Below are positions 18,033 to 26,430 of a DNA stretch of 64,000 nucleotides, piece after piece (position 1 is the stretch's first letter; every line of letters starts with the position of its first letter). The position numbers and the translations under genes were made by a program. Source of the stretch: Vibrio sp. RE88 (GTDB lineage: Bacteria > Pseudomonadota > Gammaproteobacteria > Enterobacterales > Vibrionaceae). A model generated the notes under the pieces. It saw only the letters and a list, made by a program, of their open reading frames with translations, searched no databases and was not told the origin of the DNA. The stretch lies in the NCBI RefSeq assembly GCF_013113835.1, contig NZ_VTYQ01000012.1:1-64000 (forward strand). Reading direction: 5' to 3'.

Positions 18033-18062
18033 AAAAAAGCGGCAATGATTGCCGCTTTTTTT
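18033..18062. terminator. Bidirectional terminator between flgN and flgP
   Basis: AAAAGCGGCAA, TGA and TTGCCGCTTTT form a perfect hairpin with T-runs on both strands. It serves flgMN on plus and flgOP on minus. Confidence 0.9.
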
Positions 18063-18084
18063 GATCGAAGATTTAGAGAGAAAT

Positions 18085-18516
18085 TTAGAAAAGAGTTTGT
18101 TGACGTTTTTCCGGAACGACTTGCACTTCACCGTAATCACGGAGCTTGTTCATCTTCTTGATGTCCAAGCGCAATTCAGTAACGTAACTGTCGCCCACTT
18201 TATAACTGCGTACCACTTCAGCACCACGAATGACACCATCGACAGCACCCGAGGTTAATTCAGTCCCTAGGCGTTGATCCTGTAGATCTGCTCGGCCGCT
18301 CACTCGCATACCATATACTTGCTCAGCCAGTTCTCGATAGGCATCAATCTTAGAGGCACGCATCGCTCGCACCTGACGCTCTTCATCTGTACGGCCTTTC
18401 TGCTCACTGATATTGGCATAGCCAACCGCAGTTAACCAATCATCCGGGCGCATATTCTGCAAAGGTTGGCAGCCAACCATAATCAACGCAACCGCCAGTA
18501 AAAATAGCTTCTTCAT
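18085..18516 (-). CDS. flgP: Flagellar lipoprotein FlgP
   Basis: This encodes 143 residues with a lipoprotein signal and lipobox IMVGC (cysteine 16). The body (QVRAMRASKIDAYRELAEQV, then YGMRVSGRADL) is the LPP20-type domain of Vibrio FlgP. FlgP is an outer-membrane lipoprotein of the H-ring/basal disk system around the sheathed polar flagellum. It lies ten bases after flgO in an flgOP operon convergent with flgMN. Confidence 0.93.
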   Translation of the reverse strand: MKKLFLLAVALIMVGCQPLQNMRPDDWLTAVGYANISEQKGRTDEERQVRAMRASKIDAYRELAEQVYGMRVSGRADLQDQRLGTELTSGAVDGVIRGAEVVRSYKVGDSYVTELRLDIKKMNKLRDYGEVQVVPEKRQQTLF

Positions 18517-18525
18517 CTCAACTCC

Positions 18526-19161
18526 CTATGGACGCAGAATAACCGTGTAAGGTTGTCTTATTGTAGGGTCTGAGCGAATCAAAACACCATCTTCAGTTCG
18601 GATACTGTTAAGTGTATCTAGGTCACGACCAATTCGATCCGCAGGTAAGAAACCTTGAGCAGTGGCAACAACCACGCGTGACTGCATACCCACAACACGA
18701 GCATTCACCAGAACACCACCTTCTTGACGAAGCATGGTCCCCGTCAGGACATATTGGATATCTTGCTCCTGAGACAAATCTTTCCAATCACGACTGAAGG
18801 CGAAATCTCCTTGTTGCGTCACTTGAATGGACCCCGTCGTTTTGTAGTCGACCACTTTAAAACCACGGCGTTGGAATTGGTGAATAAACCCTTCCGATAC
18901 CGAATTCCCCAACCAGTTCGTCGCGTCCATGTTTTGTAGATCAACAAAAGAGGTGACGGCAATCGGTGTCCGCGCTGACACACTGGTGTTCGAGATCATC
19001 AGATCTTCAGTCATACTCTCAATAAAGAAGTCAAGAGTATGACGCGGACTCTCCATCAGCATAAACTGAGAGCCTGGGTACGGTTCTTTACCGTTGTAAA
19101 TTGGGGCATAGGCACAAGCGGTGAGAAACACCACTGGCACTAGCGTTAGCCATCTTTTCAT
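18526..19161 (-). CDS. flgO: Flagellar outer-membrane lipoprotein FlgO
   Basis: This encodes 211 residues with lipobox FLTAC (cysteine 16). The FlgO domain follows, with TPIAVTSFVDLQNMDATNWL and IQYVLTGTMLRQEGGVLVNA. FlgO and FlgP are H-ring components stabilising the basal body in Vibrio. It is transcribed divergently from flgT and just upstream of flgP. I did not find a convincing promoter for it: a -24/-12 like sequence in the gap has wrong spacing. Confidence 0.93.
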   Translation of the reverse strand: MKRWLTLVPVVFLTACAYAPIYNGKEPYPGSQFMLMESPRHTLDFFIESMTEDLMISNTSVSARTPIAVTSFVDLQNMDATNWLGNSVSEGFIHQFQRRGFKVVDYKTTGSIQVTQQGDFAFSRDWKDLSQEQDIQYVLTGTMLRQEGGVLVNARVVGMQSRVVVATAQGFLPADRIGRDLDTLNSIRTEDGVLIRSDPTIRQPYTVILRP

Positions 19162-19222
19162 TCTCTAATCTCCGATACATATTAGGCACTGATTGGTTCC
19201 ATTTCCTATCTCTCATAAAAAG

Positions 19223-19238
19223 TGGAACAGTCTTTGCT
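19223..19238 (+). promoter_or_regulatory. Sigma-54 type promoter for flgT
   Basis: TGGAAC-N5-TTGCT has GG and GC ten bases apart and one mismatch in the -24 element. It lies 87 bases before the chosen flgT start. This is a motif-based call. Confidence 0.58.
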
Positions 19239-19325
19239 TTTCTAAATCTGCAACCATTCAGAACGGCAATGCCTAAATCAGCTAAGATAGAGCAAGCAAA
19301 AAATGAACCAACTTGGAAGATGAAT

Positions 19326-20459
19326 ATGAAAAAATCGCTTCTTGTCCTGATTTCAACCATTTACGCCTCGCTGTACGCGAGTATAGCGTCTGCCGGATGG
19401 TATGAAGTGACCGGAACCGCCACTGTGGTTTCCTCTGAAGAAGTCGCTCGTATTCATGCATTGGAAGATGCCATTTATAAAGCCGTCAGCTTTTCTGGCG
19501 CCGATATCGGCAGTATTTCCAACTTGAGACCACTACTTGAAAGTGAGCGTAAGGAATATCAATTTAGCAATACCGAAGTTCGCTATATCTTGGTCGATGA
19601 GCAGAAGGTCCGCAGTGGCGTTATGTTTGTCAAAGCACGTATTGATATCTATCCATCGGCAACGGGTTGCCATGTCAGCCAATACAAGAAAACGTTTTTG
19701 GTTGGCAATATCGATGTGGAGTCACCTCAGCAGGCAGTAATGGGCCAGATTTATAGTGTGGGGGACGATTTTGCTACGGTAATTAATCGCCAACTTGACC
19801 AGCAATCGGCCAACTTTGTCTCTGTTGGCACCACAGACTATGAGATCAGCCAGCGTTATCCGGAACGTCTCAAAATGATTGCGCAAGACACAGGCGCTCA
19901 ATACATCATTGGTGGTGTCATCACCGACTTAACCGCCACCATTGAACAGAAACTGCTAAGAGATGACATCATCAACCGCCAGTTTGCGCTAGAGATGACC
20001 GTATTTGATGGAAAAACAGGTAATGAAGTGTATAACCGCAATTATCGTGAAGTTGCGCGTTGGCCATTCCCAAAAACCAGCCAAGTGGATACGAAAAGTG
20101 CCCGCTTCTGGGCGTCAACATACGGTGACATGATGCTGCGCGTCAGCCGCAACATCATGTTAGATCTGGAATCAGAGGTGTCGTGTAAGATCACACTCCC
20201 AGAGATCATTTCAAAGTGGAACAATGTCCTCACTATGGATTTAGGCCGTATCCACGGCGTTCAGCAAGGCGATAAGCTCAAACTTTGGCACACAGGTTCC
20301 TTTATCGATCAACGTGGTTTGCCGCGTAACAAGGTGACAGAGTCAGACATTACTCTCACTGTGTCTCGTGTGTATGAAAACGAAGCAGAGCTTACCGTTG
20401 ACCAGCCAGAGCTTGCAGGCAGCATTCAAATTGGCGATGTTATGCACAAGATGCTTTAA
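19326..20459 (+). CDS. flgT: Flagellar H-ring protein FlgT
   Basis: This encodes 377 residues from the ATG at 19326, six bases after GGAAG; an ATG at 19320 abuts that RBS and a farther one at 19269 lacks one. The signal peptide ends near SIASA, and the mature protein starts GWYEVTGTATVVSSEEVARI. Three FlgT domains follow, including QYIIGGVITDLTATI and a C-terminal part with MDLGRIHGVQQGDKL. FlgT builds the H-ring and helps recruit MotX/MotY in sodium-driven Vibrio motors. Confidence 0.94.
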   Translation: MKKSLLVLISTIYASLYASIASAGWYEVTGTATVVSSEEVARIHALEDAIYKAVSFSGADIGSISNLRPLLESERKEYQFSNTEVRYILVDEQKVRSGVMFVKARIDIYPSATGCHVSQYKKTFLVGNIDVESPQQAVMGQIYSVGDDFATVINRQLDQQSANFVSVGTTDYEISQRYPERLKMIAQDTGAQYIIGGVITDLTATIEQKLLRDDIINRQFALEMTVFDGKTGNEVYNRNYREVARWPFPKTSQVDTKSARFWASTYGDMMLRVSRNIMLDLESEVSCKITLPEIISKWNNVLTMDLGRIHGVQQGDKLKLWHTGSFIDQRGLPRNKVTESDITLTVSRVYENEAELTVDQPELAGSIQIGDVMHKML

Positions 20460-20511
20460 ATCAGTGAGTTAAGGTTTAATATCCTGATCTAATTCAGTAT
20501 GATGAATCTAA

Positions 20512-20588
20512 GCTCCCGTGGCACAGCTGGATAGCGCGATCCCCTCCTAAGGGATAGGTCACAGGTTCGAATCCTGTCGGGAGCGCCA
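20512..20588 (+). tRNA. tRNA-Arg (CCT)
   Basis: The acceptor GCTCCCG pairs with CGGGAGC, followed by G and an encoded CCA. The anticodon stem ATCCC/GGGAT encloses CTCCTAA with anticodon CCT. It reads AGG codons and is a frequent integration target elsewhere, but I see no duplicated 3' end here. Confidence 0.95.
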
Positions 20589-20597
20589 CATCCTTAT

Positions 20598-20636
20598 AAA
20601 AGCCAGATCTAATGTAAGTAGGTCTGGCTTTTTTTG
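20598..20636 (+). terminator. Terminator of tRNA-Arg
   Basis: AAGCCAGA and TCTGGCTT form the stem, followed by seven T residues. Confidence 0.85.
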
Positions 20637-20690
20637 TACCTATGATTCTCTGTGTATTCCACTTGATACGACGACTTCTCTGTAGAGCAA

Positions 20691-20947
20691 TAAAAAACCT
20701 CTTCCCAATCAGGGAAGAGGTTCAACAAGAAGGGTGTTGAAACAAGGATAATTAACATTGGTTCCATACCGAGGTGTTCATTAGGCGGATTCCAATAATG
20801 CCACTAGGCTAAAGTGGCAAGTTCGAACAATCGTCAGAGCACATAACCCATACCTAAAACCAACTTAACCATGAGGAATGAGTGCTTAGATCTCAATCTA
20901 AGCATTGTTCTACAAGAAGAACTCACTGACACTTGAGCTTCTCGATG
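20691..20947 (-). ncRNA. Candidate structured small RNA, about 255 nt
   Basis: No credible protein gene lies here, but the minus strand has a complete transcription unit. A promoter lies at 20954-20983. Four hairpins follow: GCTTAGAT/ATCTAAGC (20884-20903), GCCACT/AGTGGC (20800-20818), TTCAACA/TGTTGAA (20721-20741), and an 11-bp perfect terminator AACCTCTTCCC/GGGAAGAGGTT (20696-20722) with a T-run. A 23-codon frame with no clear RBS (20834-20905) lies inside. I do not recognise a named family; a Vibrio-conserved sRNA is the simplest reading. Confidence 0.65.
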
Positions 20948-20953
20948 GAAAAA

Positions 20954-20983
20954 AGTGTAATATATGCATCAATTTGTTGTCAA
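20954..20983 (-). promoter_or_regulatory. Sigma-70 promoter of the candidate small RNA
   Basis: On the minus strand a perfect -35 TTGACA is followed after 18 bases by TACACT (or 17 bases by TTACAC). Start is expected near 20947. Confidence 0.65.
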
Positions 20984-21058
20984 ACGTGAAACTTTTTTCA
21001 ACAAAAAATAATCTTAGACTGTGTAACAGTTCATAAAAACACGACTCGGAGAAGCATA

Positions 21059-21610
21059 TTGAAAGATGTCACCACTATTGGCGGGCGGTTAAAAGAAATT
21101 CTTTTTGTTAAAGGCGTTTCTGCAGCTGAGCTATCGAGGAAAGTGGGTATAGAAAGAGGCTATATGAGCAAGCTTCTTAATAATAAAATTAAAAACCCAC
21201 ATAAGAACATGACCCAAATAGCGAAAGCACTTAATGTATCCTACGAATGGCTGATGACCGGTGTTGAACGAACTGGTACTTACGAACGTGATTATGATGT
21301 CGAAGGAATTGTTAACTCAAAGCTTCAAAAAATTGGTTTTTTTGAAACTGGTATGCCAATATCCAAGTTCCACAAACTCATTTACAATGATGAATCTATA
21401 AATATAGTCAGCACTAAGAAGCTTGGTGCTGGAAATTATTTATTTCAGAGCGGTGATGATATTGTAGAGCTATTTAGGGTTGATAATTTTATCAATTTAG
21501 CTTGGTATCCTCACGAGCCTGAAAAAGACTATATTCCAATTGGCAAGGTTATTACAAAAATAAGTAAGGAACATATCAATGACAAGAAGCTTAAACTTGT
21601 TGAAGGTTGA
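21059..21610 (+). CDS. XRE-family HTH transcriptional regulator
   Basis: This encodes 183 residues from a TTG start at 21059, with GGAG seven bases upstream; there is no in-frame ATG before the HTH. The N-terminal helix-turn-helix (about residues 6-67) shows GVSAAELSRKVGIERGYMSK and ALNVSYEWLMTG, as in Cro/CI-type and Rok-like regulators. The C-terminal 110 residues do not resemble a known sensor by eye and lack an obvious LexA-type Ser/Lys pair. It overlaps the following membrane gene by 32 bases, which suggests local control of that gene. The region is AT-rich compared with its neighbours. Confidence 0.8.
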   Translation: MKDVTTIGGRLKEILFVKGVSAAELSRKVGIERGYMSKLLNNKIKNPHKNMTQIAKALNVSYEWLMTGVERTGTYERDYDVEGIVNSKLQKIGFFETGMPISKFHKLIYNDESINIVSTKKLGAGNYLFQSGDDIVELFRVDNFINLAWYPHEPEKDYIPIGKVITKISKEHINDKKLKLVEG

Positions 21611-22400
21611 GAATGGCTTAATATATTACACAAATGAAGATAACGACTACGTTTTAAGCTCACCAGCCAGAGGGCTTATCAACAAAGGGCTAGTCGTGTT
21701 TTTCAAAAAGGAGCACCGAGATTTAATCCACGCGATGGATCCTATTACCAAATTTGATATTAAATGGTACGGATTCCTTACCGCGCTTTATCTCGCATCT
21801 CTATTAGTTGCGATTCCTATGTCACCACACAGTGTTGAAATATTCGGCACTTGGCAACCTGCTGGTATTTTAATATTCCCATTAACCTTTTTAGTTCTCG
21901 ATACGATCAACGCGACACTCAGATATGAGTATGCAAAATCGACAACCTATTTTGGTGCGGGAATGTGTGCACTCGCCTCTGGATTAATTGCGCTCACCTT
22001 TTTCACTTTTGATATTCAATCTCCTTATAAAGAAGTATTCGAGCCACTTATCTATTTATACCTAATTAATAGCCTGTGTATTCTTGCTGCTGATCAAGCT
22101 AACAACTTTATTTTCAGAAAGCTTAGTATGACGCTGCATAAAGCACCGATTTGGGCACGCTCTATTATTTCAAGCACTATCGGCCAAGCACTATATACTG
22201 TTATTTGGATCGGTTTATTCTTTAATTCATCAACATCAATAACACTATTACAAAAGATTGCTGATAATTATCTATTTAAAGTCGGCTATGCTGTCGCTCT
22301 CATCCCTGTACTTTATGCTTTAGTGTTTACTTACAACATTCTAAAAGCAAAGAAACAAAATGACTCTTCCGAGTTAGATGAAAACTCTAACTATGCGTAA
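21579..22400 (+). CDS. VUT-family (YhhQ-like) membrane protein
   Basis: This encodes 273 residues with AAGGA eight bases before the ATG. About 60 N-terminal residues look cytoplasmic. Six or so membrane segments follow from residue 65. The pattern resembles the VUT/YhhQ queuosine-precursor transporter family: FPLTFLVLDTINATLRYEYA near residue 107, AADQANNFIFRKL, then ISSTIGQALYTVIW and a final FKVGYAVALIPVLYAL. The aspartate usual in the late (S/G)Qxx(D)T motif is Tyr here (QALYT). The substrate is therefore uncertain. It overlaps the XRE gene and ends at a terminator. Confidence 0.68.
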   Translation: MTRSLNLLKVENGLIYYTNEDNDYVLSSPARGLINKGLVVFFKKEHRDLIHAMDPITKFDIKWYGFLTALYLASLLVAIPMSPHSVEIFGTWQPAGILIFPLTFLVLDTINATLRYEYAKSTTYFGAGMCALASGLIALTFFTFDIQSPYKEVFEPLIYLYLINSLCILAADQANNFIFRKLSMTLHKAPIWARSIISSTIGQALYTVIWIGLFFNSSTSITLLQKIADNYLFKVGYAVALIPVLYALVFTYNILKAKKQNDSSELDENSNYA

Positions 22401-22418
22401 TTAGCCTCCCCAAAAACC

Positions 22419-22450
22419 AAAAAGCTCGGACTGTCTGTCCGAGCTTTTTA
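22419..22450. terminator. Bidirectional terminator
   Basis: AAGCTCGGAC and GTCCGAGCTT form the stem, with a T-run on plus and A-rich flank on the other side. It separates the VUT gene from the convergent methyltransferase. Confidence 0.85.
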
Positions 22451-22479
22451 TTGTTCATCACTTATCTATGCGACCCAAT

Positions 22480-23256
22480 CTAGTCGTCACGGCTGAAGCA
22501 AGCCAGTATCCTAGAAATACTCACCTCGAAACATTGCTGACTGCATACCCTCTCATCGATAAAATTTTCTAGATCAGCAGCAAACGCTGGCGGGACCGGT
22601 AGAGAGTAACTTTTCTCTGAGGTATACACTTTATATGCCCCTGACATGAAGAACTGTTTGAACTCTTCCCCACTAAAAGAATACTCAAACTCTTTGGGCA
22701 TCATTGAAATCACATTAAAGCCTCTCGACTCAAACATTTCACGGTATTCACTCTCATGCTCTAAGTGCATACAGACCATGCGGAAGTCTTGCCCAAGTTG
22801 AGGGTAAAAGTCTTGAAAAAACTCACTCATTAACTTTGAGACCTGTGGGCACCAGTCTTGTTTATAAGGAGTCTGAAGTACAAACATACCATCTGGTTTC
22901 AGGGCCGTTCTAAGTGCCGATAGCGCAGCATCATAGTCTTGATACCACTGAAAAGAGGAATTCGATGTGATGACATCAAACCCTTCTTCAGAGGTATAAT
23001 CAGCGATGTCTGCATGCACGAAATCAATAAGGCTCTCAGGGTACAGGCGCAGTGCCTGTTCGAGCATTTCCGACGACACATCTATCGCCACCATGGTTTG
23101 AGGTGATGAGTGATCGTGTATCAAGTGAGCAACTTTCCCTGAGCCACACCCGACATCAAGCAAACGCCCAGCCTTAGTGGGCAAAAGCCGAATCAGCTCT
23201 TTCGCAGCATCAAACTGTACGATTCCATTGCGATGGTATTCTTTGTTGTAATTCAT
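22480..23256 (-). CDS. Class I SAM-dependent methyltransferase (Tam/BioC-like)
   Basis: This encodes 258 residues. The SAM-binding motif I is LLDVGCGSGKVAHLI (about 32-46); VAIDVSSEMLEQA is motif II, and FDVITSNSSFQWYQD with LKPDGMFVLQTPY follow. The combination SSFQWYQD resembles trans-aconitate methyltransferase and BioC-type enzymes. No bio genes are nearby, so a biotin role is not supported. It stands alone between the VUT unit and a GNAT gene, all three in separate transcripts. Confidence 0.8.
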   Translation of the reverse strand: MNYNKEYHRNGIVQFDAAKELIRLLPTKAGRLLDVGCGSGKVAHLIHDHSSPQTMVAIDVSSEMLEQALRLYPESLIDFVHADIADYTSEEGFDVITSNSSFQWYQDYDAALSALRTALKPDGMFVLQTPYKQDWCPQVSKLMSEFFQDFYPQLGQDFRMVCMHLEHESEYREMFESRGFNVISMMPKEFEYSFSGEEFKQFFMSGAYKVYTSEKSYSLPVPPAFAADLENFIDERVCSQQCFEVSISRILACFSRDD

Positions 23257-23427
23257 AACGCATTCATCTCTGTTTCAGGCGCAAAATGATAATTCAAAAG
23301 CCATTACGTAACTGTAAGATGCACGTCAAATACCACGCTTATTACCTATCACTTACACAATAAAATAGGTGAAAACGTAGAGCCTTAATAAAAGCGCTTC
23401 CAACACTCAGCGTCTGATGAGTCTTAA

Positions 23428-23964
23428 CTACCAAAGCTCGGGATGATTGAACACTTCTACACAAACAGGCTTGTCTAAAACTGTGTCAAAAGCAGCACCA
23501 TTGAGTGAGTTTGCAAGCCAGCCTTGCGGTTGAGTGAGTGGGTACGGCGATGCAATGATGGATGTCCCAACCTGCTGAAAACCGACTTTAGAATAAAAGT
23601 TTGGATCGCCATAGGTCATTACCAACTCGACGCCTTTCTCTTTAAGATCTTTCAATGCATAACGTATTAATGCCTGACCAATTCCCTTGCCCTGATACTG
23701 GGTTGCAATGGCGACCGGAGACAATAAATACGCACTCACCGCAGAGTCAAAGTCCATTGTTGACAGCAAGATACACCCAACTATACGGCTTTCTTCTGTA
23801 GCAACATAAACCTCAACCTTGGAAGCTTCGGTATTGTTCATCAAGTCAAACGCCAGATTCGATACAAGCAGCCCCTCACTTTCCCCTTCAGAATCACTGA
23901 AAGTGTTTAAAAATAGTTGCTTGATCTCTTCAGCCTGACTCGGATGATACAATGAATAATGCAT
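23428..23964 (-). CDS. GNAT family N-acetyltransferase
   Basis: This encodes 178 residues with the GNAT acetyl-CoA motif YQGKGIGQALIRYALKDL (about residues 92-109), preceded by LLSPVAIATQ. The motif YGDPNFYSKVGFQQVG is common in the YhbS-like subgroup. The substrate is unknown. It is a single gene, divergent or independent from its neighbours. Confidence 0.85.
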   Translation of the reverse strand: MHYSLYHPSQAEEIKQLFLNTFSDSEGESEGLLVSNLAFDLMNNTEASKVEVYVATEESRIVGCILLSTMDFDSAVSAYLLSPVAIATQYQGKGIGQALIRYALKDLKEKGVELVMTYGDPNFYSKVGFQQVGTSIIASPYPLTQPQGWLANSLNGAAFDTVLDKPVCVEVFNHPELW

Positions 23965-24063
23965 AGGTCTTTTTCCTTCTTATTGTTCAAGATGAATGCA
24001 TCATAAAGTGTGAAGCTTTAGACAGGTCAAGGATGAGTCACGCACTTTCTTCCCCGCATGAGA

Positions 24064-25719
24064 TTAATTATTCTCAACCCGACACGCACTGAAAATATCC
24101 AGTTTGCTCTGATACTCTTGTGTCGCCACGTCCATCATCCCAAGCAGCGAATGAAAGACATTATCGTGGGAATGGACACCCGTTTGCTGCGCTTCTTGCT
24201 GAAGGCAACGCGTATTAATGTGTTTCGCTTGCTTGAAACCTGGCGACATCCACAACAAGAAGGGCACCCGTTTTTGAAAGTTTGGGGCAAGGCTATAAGG
24301 TAAGCCATGTAAGTAGATGCCTTCCTCACCCAGCGACTCTCCGTGGTCGGAAACATAGATGAGCGCCGTGTTAAATTGTTCCTGTAGTGCTTTCAGTTTG
24401 TCTATCGTCTGACTCACGACGTAATCGGTGTAAAGGATGCTGTTGTCGTAGGAGTTGATGATTTGCTCTGATGTACAGTTTTCGATGTCGGAGCGTTCAC
24501 AATCAGGAAAATACATCGCTCTGTCTTTCGGATAACGTTGAAAGTAAGTCGGGCCATGACTGCCAATCAAATGCATGAGCATCATTCGGTTACCTTTAAG
24601 GGAATCGACATGTTGTTCAAAATTCTCAAGCAACGCTATGTCATAGCACGTAGTTCCATTGCATTGCGGATCGGTCGGTGCATGCGCTATCTCTTCCTTA
24701 GCAACATGTTTGGCTACCTGCTTATCACCACCATCATTGTCACGCCAAAGCACATCGACTCTCGCCCGCTTTAGAATGTCTAAGACGTTATCCTGATTAT
24801 CAGCGAGTTGGCGATCAAAATGAGATCGATCCATATTAGAAAACATACAGGGGACCGATACTGCAGTCGCGGTGCCGCAGGAGCTTACATCTTGGAATGA
24901 AATAACGCCCATATCCCGAGTGTATGGATTGGTTTCCCGGTTATAGCCGCTCAATTGGTAGTTTTGTGCTCGCGCTGTTTCACCGACCATAAATACCACT
25001 AACGTTGGTTTAGACTTGGCAGCTTCTAAAGCCTCGGCAGATTGTTGTGCGTCCAACCCCAACTGGTGGTATTTCACTGGAACGGCAAAGTAATGCCTTT
25101 TAATATAACGAGAGAGGCTGGAAACAAACTCGGTCGGAATCAACACTCGATTCAACGTATGATGATTGCGACCAACGGAAACATAATTCTGATAGTACAA
25201 GCCAACAACACCCGTCACCACAACAATAGAGATCACCATCGAAAGCAACTTGCTTTGGATCAAACCCATTGGGTGAGGCGTTTTAAATCTAATTTTAACG
25301 ACGACCAGTGCTGGAAGCCCGCCCATCACAGCGACCCACCCAACAGAGTAAACGCTGAAATAAGACAGTGCTTCACTTTGATTGGTTTCAAACAGGTTAG
25401 CCATCATCGACAGGTCGAATAACACCCCATAATTGTATCCGGCATAGCTGACAATACTTGAGCTAACCAGCAGTACAATGAAGAAAGGCTTAGTCAGATA
25501 CGGCCAACTAAAAAGACTAAACAGAAAGTTCAGAGATGCCCACAGAAACAGAGGAATGGACAGCAAGAAGCCAAGATTCACTGCATCTGAGTGGCTGTAT
25601 ATCGTGTGCAACTCTTTGTAAAACGGTAAATTAACGACAACGGCAAAGTACAGTGCAAGTAAGGCGGTAAAAATGGCATAGCTGATGCCTTTCGACCTAT
25701 CAGTATTTAATCCGTTCAT
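24064..25719 (-). CDS. eptA: Lipid A phosphoethanolamine transferase EptA-like
   Basis: This encodes 551 residues. Five N-terminal membrane segments (about 14-190) are followed by a periplasmic sulfatase-like domain. Metal and nucleophile motifs are visible: VVFMVGETARAQNYQLSGYN (Thr nucleophile, about 241-260) and YVSDHGESLGEEGIYLHG (about 463-480). Paired cysteines are typical of the domain. EptA adds phosphoethanolamine from phosphatidylethanolamine to lipid A and can lower polymyxin sensitivity. No adjacent two-component system is present, so control is not evident here. Confidence 0.92.
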   Translation of the reverse strand: MNGLNTDRSKGISYAIFTALLALYFAVVVNLPFYKELHTIYSHSDAVNLGFLLSIPLFLWASLNFLFSLFSWPYLTKPFFIVLLVSSSIVSYAGYNYGVLFDLSMMANLFETNQSEALSYFSVYSVGWVAVMGGLPALVVVKIRFKTPHPMGLIQSKLLSMVISIVVVTGVVGLYYQNYVSVGRNHHTLNRVLIPTEFVSSLSRYIKRHYFAVPVKYHQLGLDAQQSAEALEAAKSKPTLVVFMVGETARAQNYQLSGYNRETNPYTRDMGVISFQDVSSCGTATAVSVPCMFSNMDRSHFDRQLADNQDNVLDILKRARVDVLWRDNDGGDKQVAKHVAKEEIAHAPTDPQCNGTTCYDIALLENFEQHVDSLKGNRMMLMHLIGSHGPTYFQRYPKDRAMYFPDCERSDIENCTSEQIINSYDNSILYTDYVVSQTIDKLKALQEQFNTALIYVSDHGESLGEEGIYLHGLPYSLAPNFQKRVPFLLWMSPGFKQAKHINTRCLQQEAQQTGVHSHDNVFHSLLGMMDVATQEYQSKLDIFSACRVENN

Positions 25720-25825
25720 AGCATTACATCATTTGTGTTAACCAGACAGGGAACAACGCGTCAGTGCGCCATTCGTACAGGACTTGTACTGCTTGGCGTC
25801 TTATTCTCGTGATGCCTTAAAGCAA

Positions 25826-26215
25826 TCACTCAAGGTCATACACGGTATAACCCTTGTTGGCTAAGCACTTGCGTAAGACCAAAGACTGAGTTTTCGTCGA
25901 GTCATTAGCACCACCCAAAGCCCCAGCACCCGCGCCGACAGCGCCACCAGCCGCAGCACCTACAACCGCGCCTCCGACACCATCCTGAATAACGCCAGCT
26001 ACGGCTCCAATAACTGCGCCTGATACTGCCCCGTTTGTCGCTTCGGTTTTCGCCGCTTCTCCTTTGTCGACTTGCTCAGCGTACCCTTGGCAATACGCAA
26101 AATCGGCATCGTATTGTTGCTGATCGACACCAGTCATATCCACTACAGGTTTTTGGTTGTAAGCACATGCTGCCAGACCGGTAGACAGCGCAATCACAGA
26201 AAATGTTCTCAACAT
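25826..26215 (-). CDS. Glycine-zipper lipoprotein
   Basis: This encodes 129 residues with lipobox GLAAC (cysteine 17). Residues about 61-104 are a long Gly/Ala repeat (AVSGAVIGAVAGVIQDGVGG and onward), the glycine-zipper pattern seen in small outer-membrane or periplasmic proteins. Two further cysteines lie at CQGYAEQ and RKCLANKGY. The function is unknown. It is alone, about 100 bases upstream of eptA in the same orientation. Confidence 0.75.
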   Translation of the reverse strand: MLRTFSVIALSTGLAACAYNQKPVVDMTGVDQQQYDADFAYCQGYAEQVDKGEAAKTEATNGAVSGAVIGAVAGVIQDGVGGAVVGAAAGGAVGAGAGALGGANDSTKTQSLVLRKCLANKGYTVYDLE

Positions 26216-26430
26216 TTCAAATACTCCCTCATAAATCTGGGATCAAATGTACAGTGTTTTATTATTAAGTTCTGTCGTACTTGAGTAATGGAATGTCAGC
26301 CTATGTCATGCGCATATCAGTGAAACGAGAAGGAGTTACTCTGGCTAGTCAGTGAGAGAAAAATCGGGGCTTCAACAATTGCTGACATTCAACTAAAATA
26401 GTTATTAATAAAATTATTCATAAGAATTTA

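Noticed and set aside
19186..19201. A -24/-12 like sequence on the minus strand ahead of flgO (TGGAAC...AGTGCC)
   Set aside because: GG and GC are eleven bases apart rather than ten, and the -12 lacks TTGC, so it does not meet the sigma-54 pattern.
20512..22450. Genomic island inserted at tRNA-Arg
   Set aside because: There is no integrase and no repeat of the tRNA 3' end visible downstream. The AT-rich XRE-VUT pair may be acquired, but integration at this tRNA is unsupported.
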